Shown piece by piece: positions 51,721 through 59,415 of a stretch of 64,000 nt of DNA (positions within the stretch are counted from its first letter, which is position 1; every line of letters begins with the position of its first letter). The notes below the pieces were generated by a model. It made no database searches. It worked only from the letters and a program-made list of their open reading frames with translations, and was not told where the DNA came from. This stretch comes from Rugosimonospora acidiphila (GTDB taxonomy: Bacteria > Actinomycetota > Actinomycetes > Mycobacteriales > Micromonosporaceae). A program made the position numbers and the translations under genes. The DNA is taken from the NCBI RefSeq assembly GCF_039543385.1, contig NZ_BAABJQ010000026.1:62001-126000 (forward strand). The letters run 5' to 3'.

Positions 51721-51972
51721 GACCCCGATCCCTCGGCTCTCACCGCGACCCAAACAGCCCGGCCCGAGCCCCCGACCGGATTCTGCCGCCGCGAGTCTCG
51801 GTGCGAGATCAGACTCGCCCGTGCGCCCCACGGATCGGCGCCGGTCCCGTGAACGGCCATCGAATGCCGGACGTCGATGAGGTGATGGCACGCCCGGCCG
51901 TCACCGGCTCCGAACGCGGGTGGGTGTGGATGCCGCCGGGATCGGGATCGCGGCGGCCGAGGCTCGCGTTGC

Positions 51973-52611
51973 CTACCAGGTGTCCCAGCGGATCACCGCG
52001 TCCGGCGCCGGGCGTGCGGCCGGCCGGAAATCGGTGCCCTTGGTATATGCCAGCGGGGTCAGGACGGCCTGGGCGACGGTGTCGTACGGGATGCCGAGGA
52101 TGTCGGCGACCTCCCGCTCACGGGCCAGGTGCATGCCTGTCCACGCGGTACCGAGCCCGCGCGCCCGGGCCGCCAGCATGAAGCTCCACATCCCCGGAAG
52201 GATGTTGCCGAGGCCCGCGGTGGCCGAGGCCCGGTCGGCGCCCTCGTTGCAGCCCAGCACCAGCACGGGAGCCTCGCCCATGTGCTCGCCCAGGTAGTCG
52301 GCCGAACTGGCCACCCGGCCCTGGACGCGGTCGCGCTCGGGGTCGCCGGTCGGCCGGCCCGGGTAGCCGGGCGAGGCCTTGTACAGGGCGTAGACCTGGC
52401 CGTAGACCTCGCCGATCGCGCGCCGCTTCTCCGCGTCCCGGACGACGACGAACCGCATGGTCACCATGTTCGACCCGGACGGGGCCTGCAGGGCCATCGC
52501 CACGCACTCACGGACCAAGTCGTCGGGAACCTCGCGCGTGAAGTCCAGGCGCTTGCGCACGGCGCGGGTGGTGGACAGCAACTGATCCGGGCTGAGGTCG
52601 TGCGGTGTCAT
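51973..52611 (-). CDS. Nitroreductase-family FMN oxidoreductase
   Basis: This 212-residue protein has the nitroreductase fold: TTRAVRKRLDFTREVPDDLV at the start (the R-x-x-R FMN-phosphate site), ALQAPSGSNMVTMRFVVV (the A-P-S-G-x-N flavin motif), NILPGMWSFMLAARARGLGTAWTG (dimer interface and flavin) and a late VLTPLAYTKGTDF. Such enzymes reduce nitro-aromatics, quinones or flavins with NAD(P)H. A perfect TATAAT lies 7 bases before the ATG with no ribosome site, so the mRNA is probably leaderless. Confidence 0.9.
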   Translation of the reverse strand: MTPHDLSPDQLLSTTRAVRKRLDFTREVPDDLVRECVAMALQAPSGSNMVTMRFVVVRDAEKRRAIGEVYGQVYALYKASPGYPGRPTGDPERDRVQGRVASSADYLGEHMGEAPVLVLGCNEGADRASATAGLGNILPGMWSFMLAARARGLGTAWTGMHLAREREVADILGIPYDTVAQAVLTPLAYTKGTDFRPAARPAPDAVIRWDTW

Positions 52612-52618
52612 GCGGACG

Positions 52619-52624
52619 ATTATA
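52619..52624 (-). promoter_or_regulatory. Consensus -10 element of a leaderless nitroreductase transcript
   Basis: TATAAT on the minus strand ends seven bases before the ATG at 52611, so transcription should begin at or next to the start codon. I see no good -35 box at the usual distance. Confidence 0.55.
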
Positions 52625-52728
52625 AGATCCGGTTCGGGCGCCGTCCGGTGACGGGGGCGACGGCTGGCGCGCCGCCGCGGTGCCCGCCGGGTTGGCGTGA
52701 CGGCTGTCACTCCGGGGAGTCCGGCTGG

Positions 52729-53706
52729 TCAGGAGTGGTCGTTGGCCGGTGGGGCGGCGTCGACGCGCAGCTTGTAGATGATGATCGGATACTGGATGGC
52801 CTGCCGGCCGCCGGCCATTCCCGCGGACCGGTTGAGTTGGGCCGCGGGGATCCACAGGAAGCCGTCGTCGCCGATCCAGAGGGCATCCGTCGAGACCAGG
52901 CGCGGGTCGGCGACGAGCGTGTCGACCCGCCGATCCGGCCACAGCCGCAGGATCCTGCGGCGCTCGACGTCGCCGAGGTAGATCACACCATCGGCGTCGA
53001 TGGCGGTACCGCCGGTGGTGGGGGTGTCCAGCCACCGCTCCACCCGGCCGGCGAGCGAGCCGGCCGGCAGGTCGGGGTCGTCGAGCCACCGCGTCCCGAT
53101 CCGCGACATCGGCCCGGAGGCCGGCTGGAAGTACAGGTACTCGCCGTCCGGGGACACCTCCAGTTGGTCGGCGTGTACCCGCACCTCGTCGCCGTGCGGG
53201 TCGCGCTCGATCCGGCCGTCGGCGCGCATGGGGCGCCGAGCCACGGTGGCGGGGTGGTGGTCGAGCGCGCGGCGTAGCTGGCCGGTGCCCCGGTCCAGTA
53301 CGAGCAGCCCCGGTTCGCCCGCGTCGGTCAGATACACCAGATCGCCGTTGAACCGGATGTCGTCGATGTAGCTGTGCTGTCCGGTCTGCCCGTCGAGCTG
53401 GTACACGTCGATGACCTCGTCCGTGGCCAGGCTCACCACGATCAGCCTCGGCCCGTGGGGCACCCGGGGCTGCCCGAGGCCGGGTGCGCCCGAGTCGACG
53501 ATCCACAGGTGCCCGTCGGGCCCGATGCGCAGACCGTTCACGCCGACGAACGCGCCGGCCGGGTCGTGGTTGTCGCGCACCGCGTTCCAGCCCTCGTCCG
53601 GGTACGGGCGCATCGTCCCGTCTTCGGCCAGCTCCGCGACCTGGATTCCGGGGCCCTCGACCGAGGGGAAACTGACGAAACAGCGACCCTCGACGGTGGT
53701 GGTCAC
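52729..53706 (-). CDS. Major-royal-jelly/Yellow-like beta-propeller protein (main frame)
   Basis: This frame of 325 codons encodes a six-bladed propeller of the Yellow/MRJP type: EGRCFVSFPSVEGPGIQV, NGLRIGPDGHLWIVDSGAPG, YIDDIRFNGDLVYLTDAGEPGLL, ADQLEVSPDGEYLYFQP and DALWIGDDGFLWIPAAQLNR. Bacterial members bind or oxidise small sugars or lactones in some cases; here the function is open. The first residues (VTTTVEG) start abruptly inside what should be blade one. The missing N terminus is found in another frame just upstream (53703-53786), so a 2-base frameshift is likely, although the GTG inside the TGA of that short ORF could also work as a coupled start. Confidence 0.75.
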   Translation of the reverse strand: MTTTVEGRCFVSFPSVEGPGIQVAELAEDGTMRPYPDEGWNAVRDNHDPAGAFVGVNGLRIGPDGHLWIVDSGAPGLGQPRVPHGPRLIVVSLATDEVIDVYQLDGQTGQHSYIDDIRFNGDLVYLTDAGEPGLLVLDRGTGQLRRALDHHPATVARRPMRADGRIERDPHGDEVRVHADQLEVSPDGEYLYFQPASGPMSRIGTRWLDDPDLPAGSLAGRVERWLDTPTTGGTAIDADGVIYLGDVERRRILRLWPDRRVDTLVADPRLVSTDALWIGDDGFLWIPAAQLNRSAGMAGGRQAIQYPIIIYKLRVDAAPPANDHS

Positions 53707-53786
53707 GCGCCGGTGCACACCCGGTCCAGCCGGTACGCCTCGAGGAGGCGTGGATCCGGCTCGGTCGGCAGGTCCGCGGTGCCCAT
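53703..53786 (-). other. Displaced N-terminal segment (27 codons) of the Yellow/MRJP-like gene
   Basis: ATG 53786 opens a frame MGTADLPTEPDPRLLEAYRL that runs to DRVCTGA and stops at 53703-53705. Joined to VTTTVEGRCFVSFP of the main frame after removing one GC dinucleotide from GGCGCGTGACC (about 53704-53710) it gives a continuous, family-like N terminus. Confidence 0.55.
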
Positions 53787-53806
53787 GCCGTTGGCGCGCG
53801 GTGCGG

Positions 53807-54682
53807 TCAGGCCGGCTGGAGGAACCGCAGGAGCCGAGCGGCGGACTGGTCCGGCTGCTCCTCGAAGATCCAGTGGCCGGAATTCTCGACGACGCCACCG
53901 CTGACCGTCGTGGCGTACTGCTTGGCCTGGCTGGACATCGCGTCTCCGTAGCTGGCACTGGCGCCGAGGGCGAGGACCGGCATGGTGAGCTTCGTCTTGG
54001 CGTACTCGGCGTTGTCGGCGACGTCCTGGGGCAGCGCCCGGAAGTATTCGAAGCTGGCCCGCAGGTGAGCGTCGTCCCGCAGGTACCGGGCGTACTCGTC
54101 GACGTCGTCGCCGCCGATGCCGCTGGCCTGAACCCGTAACGATTCGCAGAACCGCTCCACCCAGAGGGCCTCCCGGCCGTTCACGATGTCTTCGGGCAGC
54201 CCGTTGGGGAGGCTGAAGAAGCCAAAGTTCCAGAAGCCCGGCCCGTGCGGTGTCAGCGACGGGGCCTGGTAAAGGGTCTGGTCCGGGATGGGCGCCTCGG
54301 TCAGCACGAGGTTGCGCACCTGGTCGGGATGGGCGGCGGCGTACGCGTACGCGACCATCGTGCCGATGTCATGGCCGACGACGCTGACGTCGCGTTCGAG
54401 GCCGAGCTGGCTGAGCAGACCGTGCACGTCGGCGGCGAGCGTCTTCTTGTCGTAGCCCTCCGCCGGGGCGTCGCTGCCACCGGCGCCTCGCAGGTCGGGC
54501 GCGATGACGGTGTAGTGCCGGGCGAGTTCCGGCAGCACCTTGCGCCACATGTACCAGGTCTGCGGATAGCCGTGCAGCAGTACGAGCGTGCCGCCCTGGC
54601 CGCCGCGAATATAGTTGATCGTGACGTCGCCGACACGCGCGGTCTGCTCGGTGAACGACTCCGGCACCCGCTCGCCGCCCAT
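53807..54682 (-). CDS. Epoxide-hydrolase/haloalkane-dehalogenase-type alpha/beta hydrolase
   Basis: This 291-residue protein has GGTLVLLHGYPQTWYMWRK (oxyanion HGYP), APDLRGAGGSDAP, and the nucleophile elbow VVGHDIGTMVAYAYA with Asp in place of Ser, as in epoxide hydrolases and dehalogenases. The cap domain holds SLTPHGPGFWNFGFF and the last part gives ENSGHWIFEEQP with the catalytic His. The acid residue is probably in LALGASASYGD or the region before. ATG 54682 follows GAGGAAGGG. It is separated from the MRJP-like gene by only 20 bases and may be co-transcribed with it. Confidence 0.88.
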   Translation of the reverse strand: MGGERVPESFTEQTARVGDVTINYIRGGQGGTLVLLHGYPQTWYMWRKVLPELARHYTVIAPDLRGAGGSDAPAEGYDKKTLAADVHGLLSQLGLERDVSVVGHDIGTMVAYAYAAAHPDQVRNLVLTEAPIPDQTLYQAPSLTPHGPGFWNFGFFSLPNGLPEDIVNGREALWVERFCESLRVQASGIGGDDVDEYARYLRDDAHLRASFEYFRALPQDVADNAEYAKTKLTMPVLALGASASYGDAMSSQAKQYATTVSGGVVENSGHWIFEEQPDQSAARLLRFLQPA

Positions 54683-54909
54683 GTGGCCACACCCTTCCTC
54701 GTCGTACCCAGTCGGTGGGCTACCCACGGTCTGGTCCGATACACCTGTACGCGTTCGCGAGCGCGCCTGGTGAGCGTCCGCGGGCGCGGCGGTTCACGGT
54801 GTGGGGTCCGGGCCAACGGACAACCGGGCGTCCATCGGCCCGACCCGACATCCACCGCTCCAGGGCCCGAGGCGGGGCATCGCGCACTTACCCGGCCCGC
54901 GCGAGAGCC

Positions 54910-54951
54910 GGATCGGGCGACGGATCGGGCGGCGGATCGGGCGGCGGAGCG
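54910..54951. repeat. 12-bp tandem repeat
   Basis: Three units GGATCGGGCGAC, GGATCGGGCGGC, GGATCGGGCGGC and a truncated GGAGCGG follow directly. Confidence 0.8.
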
Positions 54952-55028
54952 GTTCGGTGGATGCGGGGCGGCGATCCGGTTCCGGTGGTTAGTCTGCCGA
55001 TAGGAGCCGTCACGCCGCTCCCGAGCCG

Positions 55029-55080
55029 CGGTGAGGCCGGAGCGGGACGGTGAGGCCGGAGCGACGGCGGTGAGGCCGCG
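55029..55080. repeat. About 19-bp tandem repeat before the ThDP-enzyme gene
   Basis: CGGTGAGGCCGGAGCG appears at 55029-55044 and 55048-55063, then CGGTGAGGCCGCG at 55068-55080; short variable spacers (3-4 bases) separate them. Confidence 0.7.
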
Positions 55081-55110
55081 ACGCGCGGCGAGTGGCGAAG
55101 GGCGGCGGCG

Positions 55111-56679
55111 ATGAACGGCGCGGAATCTCTGATGCGTACCCTCGCTGACGCGGGAATCGAGGTCTGCTTCGGCAACCCGGGTACGACCGAGCTGAAGCTG
55201 GTCGGGGCGCTGGACACGGAGCCCCGGATGCGTGGCGTTCTCGCCCTGTTCGAGGGCGTGGTCACCGGTGCGGCGGACGGGTACGCGCGGATGGCCGGCA
55301 AGCCCGCCGCGACGATGCTGCATCTCGGGCCGGGCCTCGGCCATGGCCTGTCGAACCTGCACAACGCCCGGCGGGCCAACTCGCCGATGGTGAACATCGT
55401 CGGCGACCACCCGACGCACCACAAGTCCTACGATCCGCCGCTGGAATCGGACCTCGACACCGTCGCCCGCTCGCTGGGGGGACCCATCCGCCGCCCCGCG
55501 AACGTCGCCGGCGTGAGTCAGGACGCGGTCTCGGCGATCGCCGACGCCCTCGAACCACCCGGCCAGATCGCCACCCTGATCATGCCCGCCGACGTTTCAT
55601 GGTCCGATGGCGTGGCCGCCGACGGCGACGGGGACCGTCCGATGGTGCTCGCCCGACCGGTGTCGACGGTCAAACCCGCGGTGGTGAAGCGGATCGCCGA
55701 GGTGCTGCGCGGCGGGGACGAGACAGCGCTGATCATCGGCGGCCCGGCGGGACGGGCGGCGGGACTGTGCGCGGCGAGCCGGATCGCCGCGGCCACCGGC
55801 GCCCGAGTCTTCCTGGAGCTGCACTCGAGCCGGGTGGAGCACGGGGCGGGGCTGCCCTCGTTCCCGCACCTCGGCATGTTCCCCGAGCGGGTCCTGCACC
55901 AGCTCGACGGGGTACGGCACGTGATCGTCGCCGGCACGCCCGTGCCGATGGCCTTCTTCGCCTACCCCGACAAGCCGAGCTGCCTGGTCCCCGAGGGCGC
56001 GCGGGCCCACGTCCTCGCGGAGGTCGGCGAGGACGCGACCGAGGCGTTGACCGCGCTCGCCGGCCTGGTCGCCCCCGACCGCCAGCCGGAGGTCAACGAG
56101 CCGGGCCGCCCGGCGATGCCGACCGGCCCGCTCACCATCACGACCTGGCCGGCGGTGATCGGCGCCCTCCTGCCGGAGAACGCGATTGTCGTCGACGAGA
56201 CCATCAGCTCCGGCGCGGGGCTGCACGCCGCCGTCGCCGGCGCGCCGCGGCACGACATGCTGCAGCCCTGCGGCGGCGCGATGGGCGAGGGGATGCCGCT
56301 CGCGGTCGGTGCCGCGATCGCCGCGCCGCACCGGCCGGTGGTCGTCCTGGAGGCCGACGGCTGCGCCGTCTACACCCTCTCCGCGCTGTGGACCCAGGCC
56401 CGGGAGCGGCTGAACATCACCAACGTGATCCTGAACAACCGCTCCTACGCGACGCTGCGGGATGAGTGGGAGCACCTCGGCACCGACCAGTCGGATCCGC
56501 ACAGCAACCCACTGCTGGACCTCGGCCACCCGGACCTCGACTTCGCCGCGCTCGCCCGCGGGTTCGGCGTGGCGGCCAGCCGCGCCACCACCGCCGAAGA
56601 GTTGGCCGAACAGTTCAACCAGGCGATCGCCGAGCCGGGCCCGCACCTGATCGAGGCGGTCATCCCGCCCATCCGATAA
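55111..56679 (+). CDS. Thiamine-diphosphate-dependent decarboxylase/synthase-like enzyme
   Basis: This 522-residue protein belongs to the acetolactate-synthase/benzoylformate-decarboxylase superfamily. The Pyr domain has VCFGNPGTTELKL and the catalytic Glu (E48) in LFEGVVTGAADGYARMAG; the PP domain has QPCGGAMGEGMPLAVGAA and the metal-binding EADGCAVY ... ILNN with Ala instead of the first Gly of GDG. Proteins of this exact type are annotated as acetolactate synthase large-subunit-like but are not biosynthetic AHAS: no regulatory subunit is present. The substrate is unknown. The start has GAAGGGCGG upstream. It stands alone, convergent with a lipoprotein gene. Confidence 0.87.
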   Translation: MNGAESLMRTLADAGIEVCFGNPGTTELKLVGALDTEPRMRGVLALFEGVVTGAADGYARMAGKPAATMLHLGPGLGHGLSNLHNARRANSPMVNIVGDHPTHHKSYDPPLESDLDTVARSLGGPIRRPANVAGVSQDAVSAIADALEPPGQIATLIMPADVSWSDGVAADGDGDRPMVLARPVSTVKPAVVKRIAEVLRGGDETALIIGGPAGRAAGLCAASRIAAATGARVFLELHSSRVEHGAGLPSFPHLGMFPERVLHQLDGVRHVIVAGTPVPMAFFAYPDKPSCLVPEGARAHVLAEVGEDATEALTALAGLVAPDRQPEVNEPGRPAMPTGPLTITTWPAVIGALLPENAIVVDETISSGAGLHAAVAGAPRHDMLQPCGGAMGEGMPLAVGAAIAAPHRPVVVLEADGCAVYTLSALWTQARERLNITNVILNNRSYATLRDEWEHLGTDQSDPHSNPLLDLGHPDLDFAALARGFGVAASRATTAEELAEQFNQAIAEPGPHLIEAVIPPIR

Positions 56680-56713
56680 CGCCCGGGGTCTCGGTTCGCC
56701 GTCACCGACGCGG

Positions 56714-57331
56714 TCAGAAGAGGTAGCCGGAGTCGGTGACCCGGAGGGTCTGGATCCTGGTGCCCGCCGCGCAGCGCAGGCCGGTGTCCTTGCCGAACGG
56801 CACCACCGCCACCTCGGGGATCGCGCCGTCGCAGCTGAGCTTCTCCGAGCTGCCGGCGTAGTCCTCGGCCCAGGCGTCGAGCACGGCGGAGGCCAGTATG
56901 AGCCCCTGAAGCTGGGTGATCTTCATGGTGTACAGGGGGTCGGCGGAGCCTCCGATCGTCACGTCGAACGGCACCGTCACGCCGTCCACCTCCCCACCGC
57001 ACCGGAAGGTCTTGGTGGTGCCGTCGAAGACCAGCGCGTCGGCACAGTCCGGCTCCACGGCGACCTGCTGGCCGGTCTGCCCGCGCAGGTCGATGGCCAT
57101 CTCGGACCGAAGCTGACCCAACGGTGTGGCCGGCGGCGGTGACGAAGTGTAGGACGGTGTCGGTAGGCCGGTCGGGGGTGGGGAATAGGTGGGACCGGGG
57201 GAGACTGGCACGGGGTCGTAATCGTTGGGTAGGGCGGTCGGCCTGTCATCGGTGGCGCTGCTGGCGACGCAGGCGCAGCAGGCGAGCAGAGTTCCCGTTG
57301 CTGTCGCCGCCAAGCGGGTCGCGAGGGTCAT
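56714..57331 (-). CDS. Putative lipoprotein with DUF4333-like domain
   Basis: This 205-residue protein begins with a lipoprotein signal (TRLAATATGTLLACCACVAS; Cys near residue 18 as lipidation site). A Pro/Ser/Thr spacer (about 30-70) leads to a domain with VEPDCADALVFDG, FRCGGEVDGVTVPFDVTI and, in the last third, SCDGAIPEVAVVPFGKDTGLRC, a Cys-pair layout like DUF4333 cell-envelope domains. ATG 57331 is preceded by GGGGGT. The frame is open further upstream with a basic stretch (RKAGRRRGSRRR), so a longer N terminus cannot be excluded. Function unknown. Confidence 0.7.
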   Translation of the reverse strand: MTLATRLAATATGTLLACCACVASSATDDRPTALPNDYDPVPVSPGPTYSPPPTGLPTPSYTSSPPPATPLGQLRSEMAIDLRGQTGQQVAVEPDCADALVFDGTTKTFRCGGEVDGVTVPFDVTIGGSADPLYTMKITQLQGLILASAVLDAWAEDYAGSSEKLSCDGAIPEVAVVPFGKDTGLRCAAGTRIQTLRVTDSGYLF

Positions 57332-57698
57332 GACGCCGACCCCCGCTCGGCGTCTCGAACCGCGTCGGCGACCCGCCTTGCGGCCCACCGCTTCCGTGAT
57401 CCACATGGGACCAATCATCCGCCGGTGGGCCCTGCACCATGAGCCCTCGACCACTCCCTCGCGGAGGCGATCGTGCGTACAGCCGGGCCCGCCCCGGGGC
57501 GGCGTCGGCCGACCGGCGGCGGCATCGGTGGTGCTGGTCGTCGTGGCCATCGGGGAGCCGATAGTCAGACGTGTCGGGGTCAACCCCTATTCCGGCGTCA
57601 GGGGTGCCTCGTGGAATTTCCCGGTATCCCGTGTTGACCACGCCGGGCAGAGTGGAGCCACGAGACGAGCGGCGCGAGCCCGGCGATCGGAGAACTCC
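57332..57698. other. Gene-poor stretch between the lipoprotein and the 65-aa protein
   Basis: These 367 bases separate divergent genes. TTGACC at about 57640 is the only -35-like element and no matching -10 box is convincing. Open frames here lack protein character. Confidence 0.4.
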
Positions 57699-57896
57699 AT
57701 GAAGGTGCCCACCGGCGCGGACCTGTGGCGCTCGGTACGGGTGGGCCTCGCGCTGCTCGCCCTGGCCAGCACCGCCCGCGCCAGCCTGGCGTCCGCCTAT
57801 GCCGCACCCGCCGACGCCACACCCGCCGACGGTGCCCCCGCCGGCGACCGGTCGCGCGAGGGACGGCCCGCCCCGGTGGCGACGCCGCAGTGGTGA
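57699..57896 (+). CDS. Small exported or membrane-anchored protein (65 aa)
   Basis: The N terminus MKVPTGADLWRSVRVGLALL followed by Ala/Leu-rich sequence ending at SAYAAPAD looks like a signal peptide (cleavage near residue 35). The remaining 30 residues are Ala/Pro/Asp/Gly-rich with no Cys. CGGAGAACTCC gives a ribosome site seven bases before the ATG. Its stop codon falls in a 14-bp tandem repeat. No family is recognised. Confidence 0.55.
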   Translation: MKVPTGADLWRSVRVGLALLALASTARASLASAYAAPADATPADGAPAGDRSREGRPAPVATPQW

Positions 57897-57926
57897 CGTC
57901 TCGGTGGTGACGTCTCGGTGGTGACG
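57890..57926. repeat. 14-bp tandem repeat across a stop codon
   Basis: GTGGTGACGTCTCG occurs at 57890-57903 and 57904-57917, with a third partial copy to 57926. The first copy contains the TGA (57894-57896) of the 65-residue protein gene. Confidence 0.8.
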
Positions 57927-57957
57927 CCGCGCTGCCTACGGCTGCTCGGGCGTCGGT

Positions 57958-58290
57958 CTACGGCGCGGCCCGCTTGTCGGCCGCCAGAATGCTGTCGAGC
58001 AGGCCGGGGAAGCGCCCGTCGAGGTCGGCCAGGCGCAGCGTGGTCCACCGCCGGTTGCCCTCTTCGCGCTGGTGAATGAGTCCGGCCTCGCGCAGCACCC
58101 GGAAATGGTGGGTGAGCGTCGAGGGTGCGACGTCCACCGGGAACGTGCCGCACGCGCGTTCGGGATCGGTGCGCAGGGTGCGCACGATCGTCATGCGCGT
58201 GCGATCCGCCAGCGCGTGCAGGACGTCCAGCAGGTCGTAGTCCCGGGCGTCCGGGTGGACCAGCGCCGCCCTGCGCTGCGATCGTGGCAT
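57958..58290 (-). CDS. ArsR-family transcriptional regulator
   Basis: This 110-residue winged-helix protein has LDVLHALADRTRMTIVRTL (helices 1-2), PSTLTHHFRVLREAGLIHQ (recognition helix) and EEGNRRWTTLRLADLDGRFP (wing). One Cys (ERACGTF) is present but no metal-binding C-x-C, so it may sense an organic or redox signal. Homologues of this type often control a divergent oxidoreductase; here the MDR reductase at 58370 is divergent and a palindrome lies between. GAGAGG precedes the ATG. Confidence 0.9.
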   Translation of the reverse strand: MPRSQRRAALVHPDARDYDLLDVLHALADRTRMTIVRTLRTDPERACGTFPVDVAPSTLTHHFRVLREAGLIHQREEGNRRWTTLRLADLDGRFPGLLDSILAADKRAAP

Positions 58291-58310
58291 CGCGCACCTC
58301 TCTTTCGATG

Positions 58311-58357
58311 ACTATCGTACGTGCGCTACTGTCTGCGTCGTACGACGAATATCGTAG
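58311..58357. promoter_or_regulatory. Candidate ArsR operator between divergent genes
   Basis: CGTCGTACGACG (58336-58347) is a perfect 12-bp palindrome in the 79-base gap; TATCGTA occurs at 58313 and again near 58351 at either side. Symmetry and location suggest binding by the ArsR protein. Confidence 0.55.
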
Positions 58358-58369
58358 AAGGTGGGATCG

Positions 58370-59359
58370 ATGCGCGCGCTGGTGATGAGCGCCCCGTCAC
58401 AGGGGCCGGAGCTCACGAGGGTCGAGAAGCTGTCCGAGCCGCGTCCGGCGCCGGGGCAGGTGAGCATCGAGGTGACCCACGCCGGCATCAACTTCATGGA
58501 CGTGATGGCCCGACGCGGCGATGTCGGGTACGCGTCGGCCTGGCCGTACGTGCCGGGGATGGAGGTCGCCGGCACGGTGCGCGAACTCGGCGACGGGGTG
58601 ACCGGACTCGCCGTCGGCCAGCGGGTGGCGGCCCTCATTCGCAGCGGCGGCGGGCTGGCCGAGGTGGCCGTGGCTGAGGCGTCGCTGACGGTACCGCTGC
58701 CGGGCGCGGTCGCGTCCCCCGTCGCCGCCGCCGCGCCGCTGATGCTGTCCACCGCGTTGCTGCTGCTGACCGACGCGGCCCGGTTCCGGCCGGGGGAGAC
58801 CGTGCTGATGCACTCGGCCGGCGGCGGGGTGGGTTCCGCCGTCGCGGGGCTGGTGCCGTTGCTCGGTGGCGGGTCGCGCATCGGCGTGGTCGGCCGCGCG
58901 AACAAGGTCGCGGGAGCGCGGGACGCCGGCTGGGACAGCGTGCTGGTACGCGGCGACGACCTGGCCGCGCGGGCGAGGGAGGTGGCCGGTGGCGGGGTGG
59001 ACGTGATCCTGGATCCGTCGGGTACCGGCATGCTCGACGTCGACCTCGAGGTTGCCGCGCCCGGCGCGCGGATCGTGCTGTTCGGCAACGCCGGCGGCGG
59101 TCGGCCGGAGCCGCTACCGGCGCTGGGGCGGCTCATCGGCGGCAACGTCGCGCTGGCCGGGTTCAGCTTCACCCGGCTCGCCGCGACGGCGCCGCAGCGG
59201 GTCGCCTCGGCGCTGTCCCGGGTGCTCTCGCTGCTGGCCGACGGCCAACTCGCGCTGCCGGTCACCGAGGTGGGCTCGCTGGATGAGGTGCCCGCGACGC
59301 ACCAGCTGCTGGCCGAGGGCCGGGGCGGCGGGAAGTACGTCGCGCGGGTGGCGCCCTGA
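58370..59359 (+). CDS. Quinone-oxidoreductase-like MDR protein
   Basis: This 329-residue zinc-free medium-chain reductase has VTHAGINFMDVMARRGDVG, YVPGMEVAGTVRELGDGV, the nucleotide-binding HSAGGGVGSAVAGLV (G-x-G-x-x-G variant) and VILDPSGTGMLDVDL. The Cys/His ligands of zinc alcohol dehydrogenases are absent. It probably reduces quinones or enones with NADPH. ATG 58370 (AAGGTGG upstream) is preferred to GTG 58361. Divergent from the ArsR gene. Confidence 0.88.
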   Translation: MRALVMSAPSQGPELTRVEKLSEPRPAPGQVSIEVTHAGINFMDVMARRGDVGYASAWPYVPGMEVAGTVRELGDGVTGLAVGQRVAALIRSGGGLAEVAVAEASLTVPLPGAVASPVAAAAPLMLSTALLLLTDAARFRPGETVLMHSAGGGVGSAVAGLVPLLGGGSRIGVVGRANKVAGARDAGWDSVLVRGDDLAARAREVAGGGVDVILDPSGTGMLDVDLEVAAPGARIVLFGNAGGGRPEPLPALGRLIGGNVALAGFSFTRLAATAPQRVASALSRVLSLLADGQLALPVTEVGSLDEVPATHQLLAEGRGGGKYVARVAP

Positions 59360-59415
59360 CGCGTCCGGGGCCAGCGCCCCGCGCCGGTGAGGGCGGGGGC
59401 CCGACAACGTCCGCC

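Larger units (their letters stand above)
54683..55110. other. Intergenic region with two families of short tandem repeats
   Basis: This 428-base gap separates divergent genes. It holds GGATCGGGCGRC three times in a row (54910-54945) plus a partial copy, and CGGTGAGGCCGGAGCG units at 55029, 55048 and 55068 (period about 19-20). The first family lies in the middle, the second right before the ThDP-enzyme start. No gene or clear promoter pair is seen. Confidence 0.5.

Noticed and set aside
53703..53706. Normal GTGA coupling of two separate genes in the Yellow/MRJP-like region
   Set aside because: A 27-residue free peptide with sequence fitting the missing N terminus is less likely than a frameshift, although it is not excluded.
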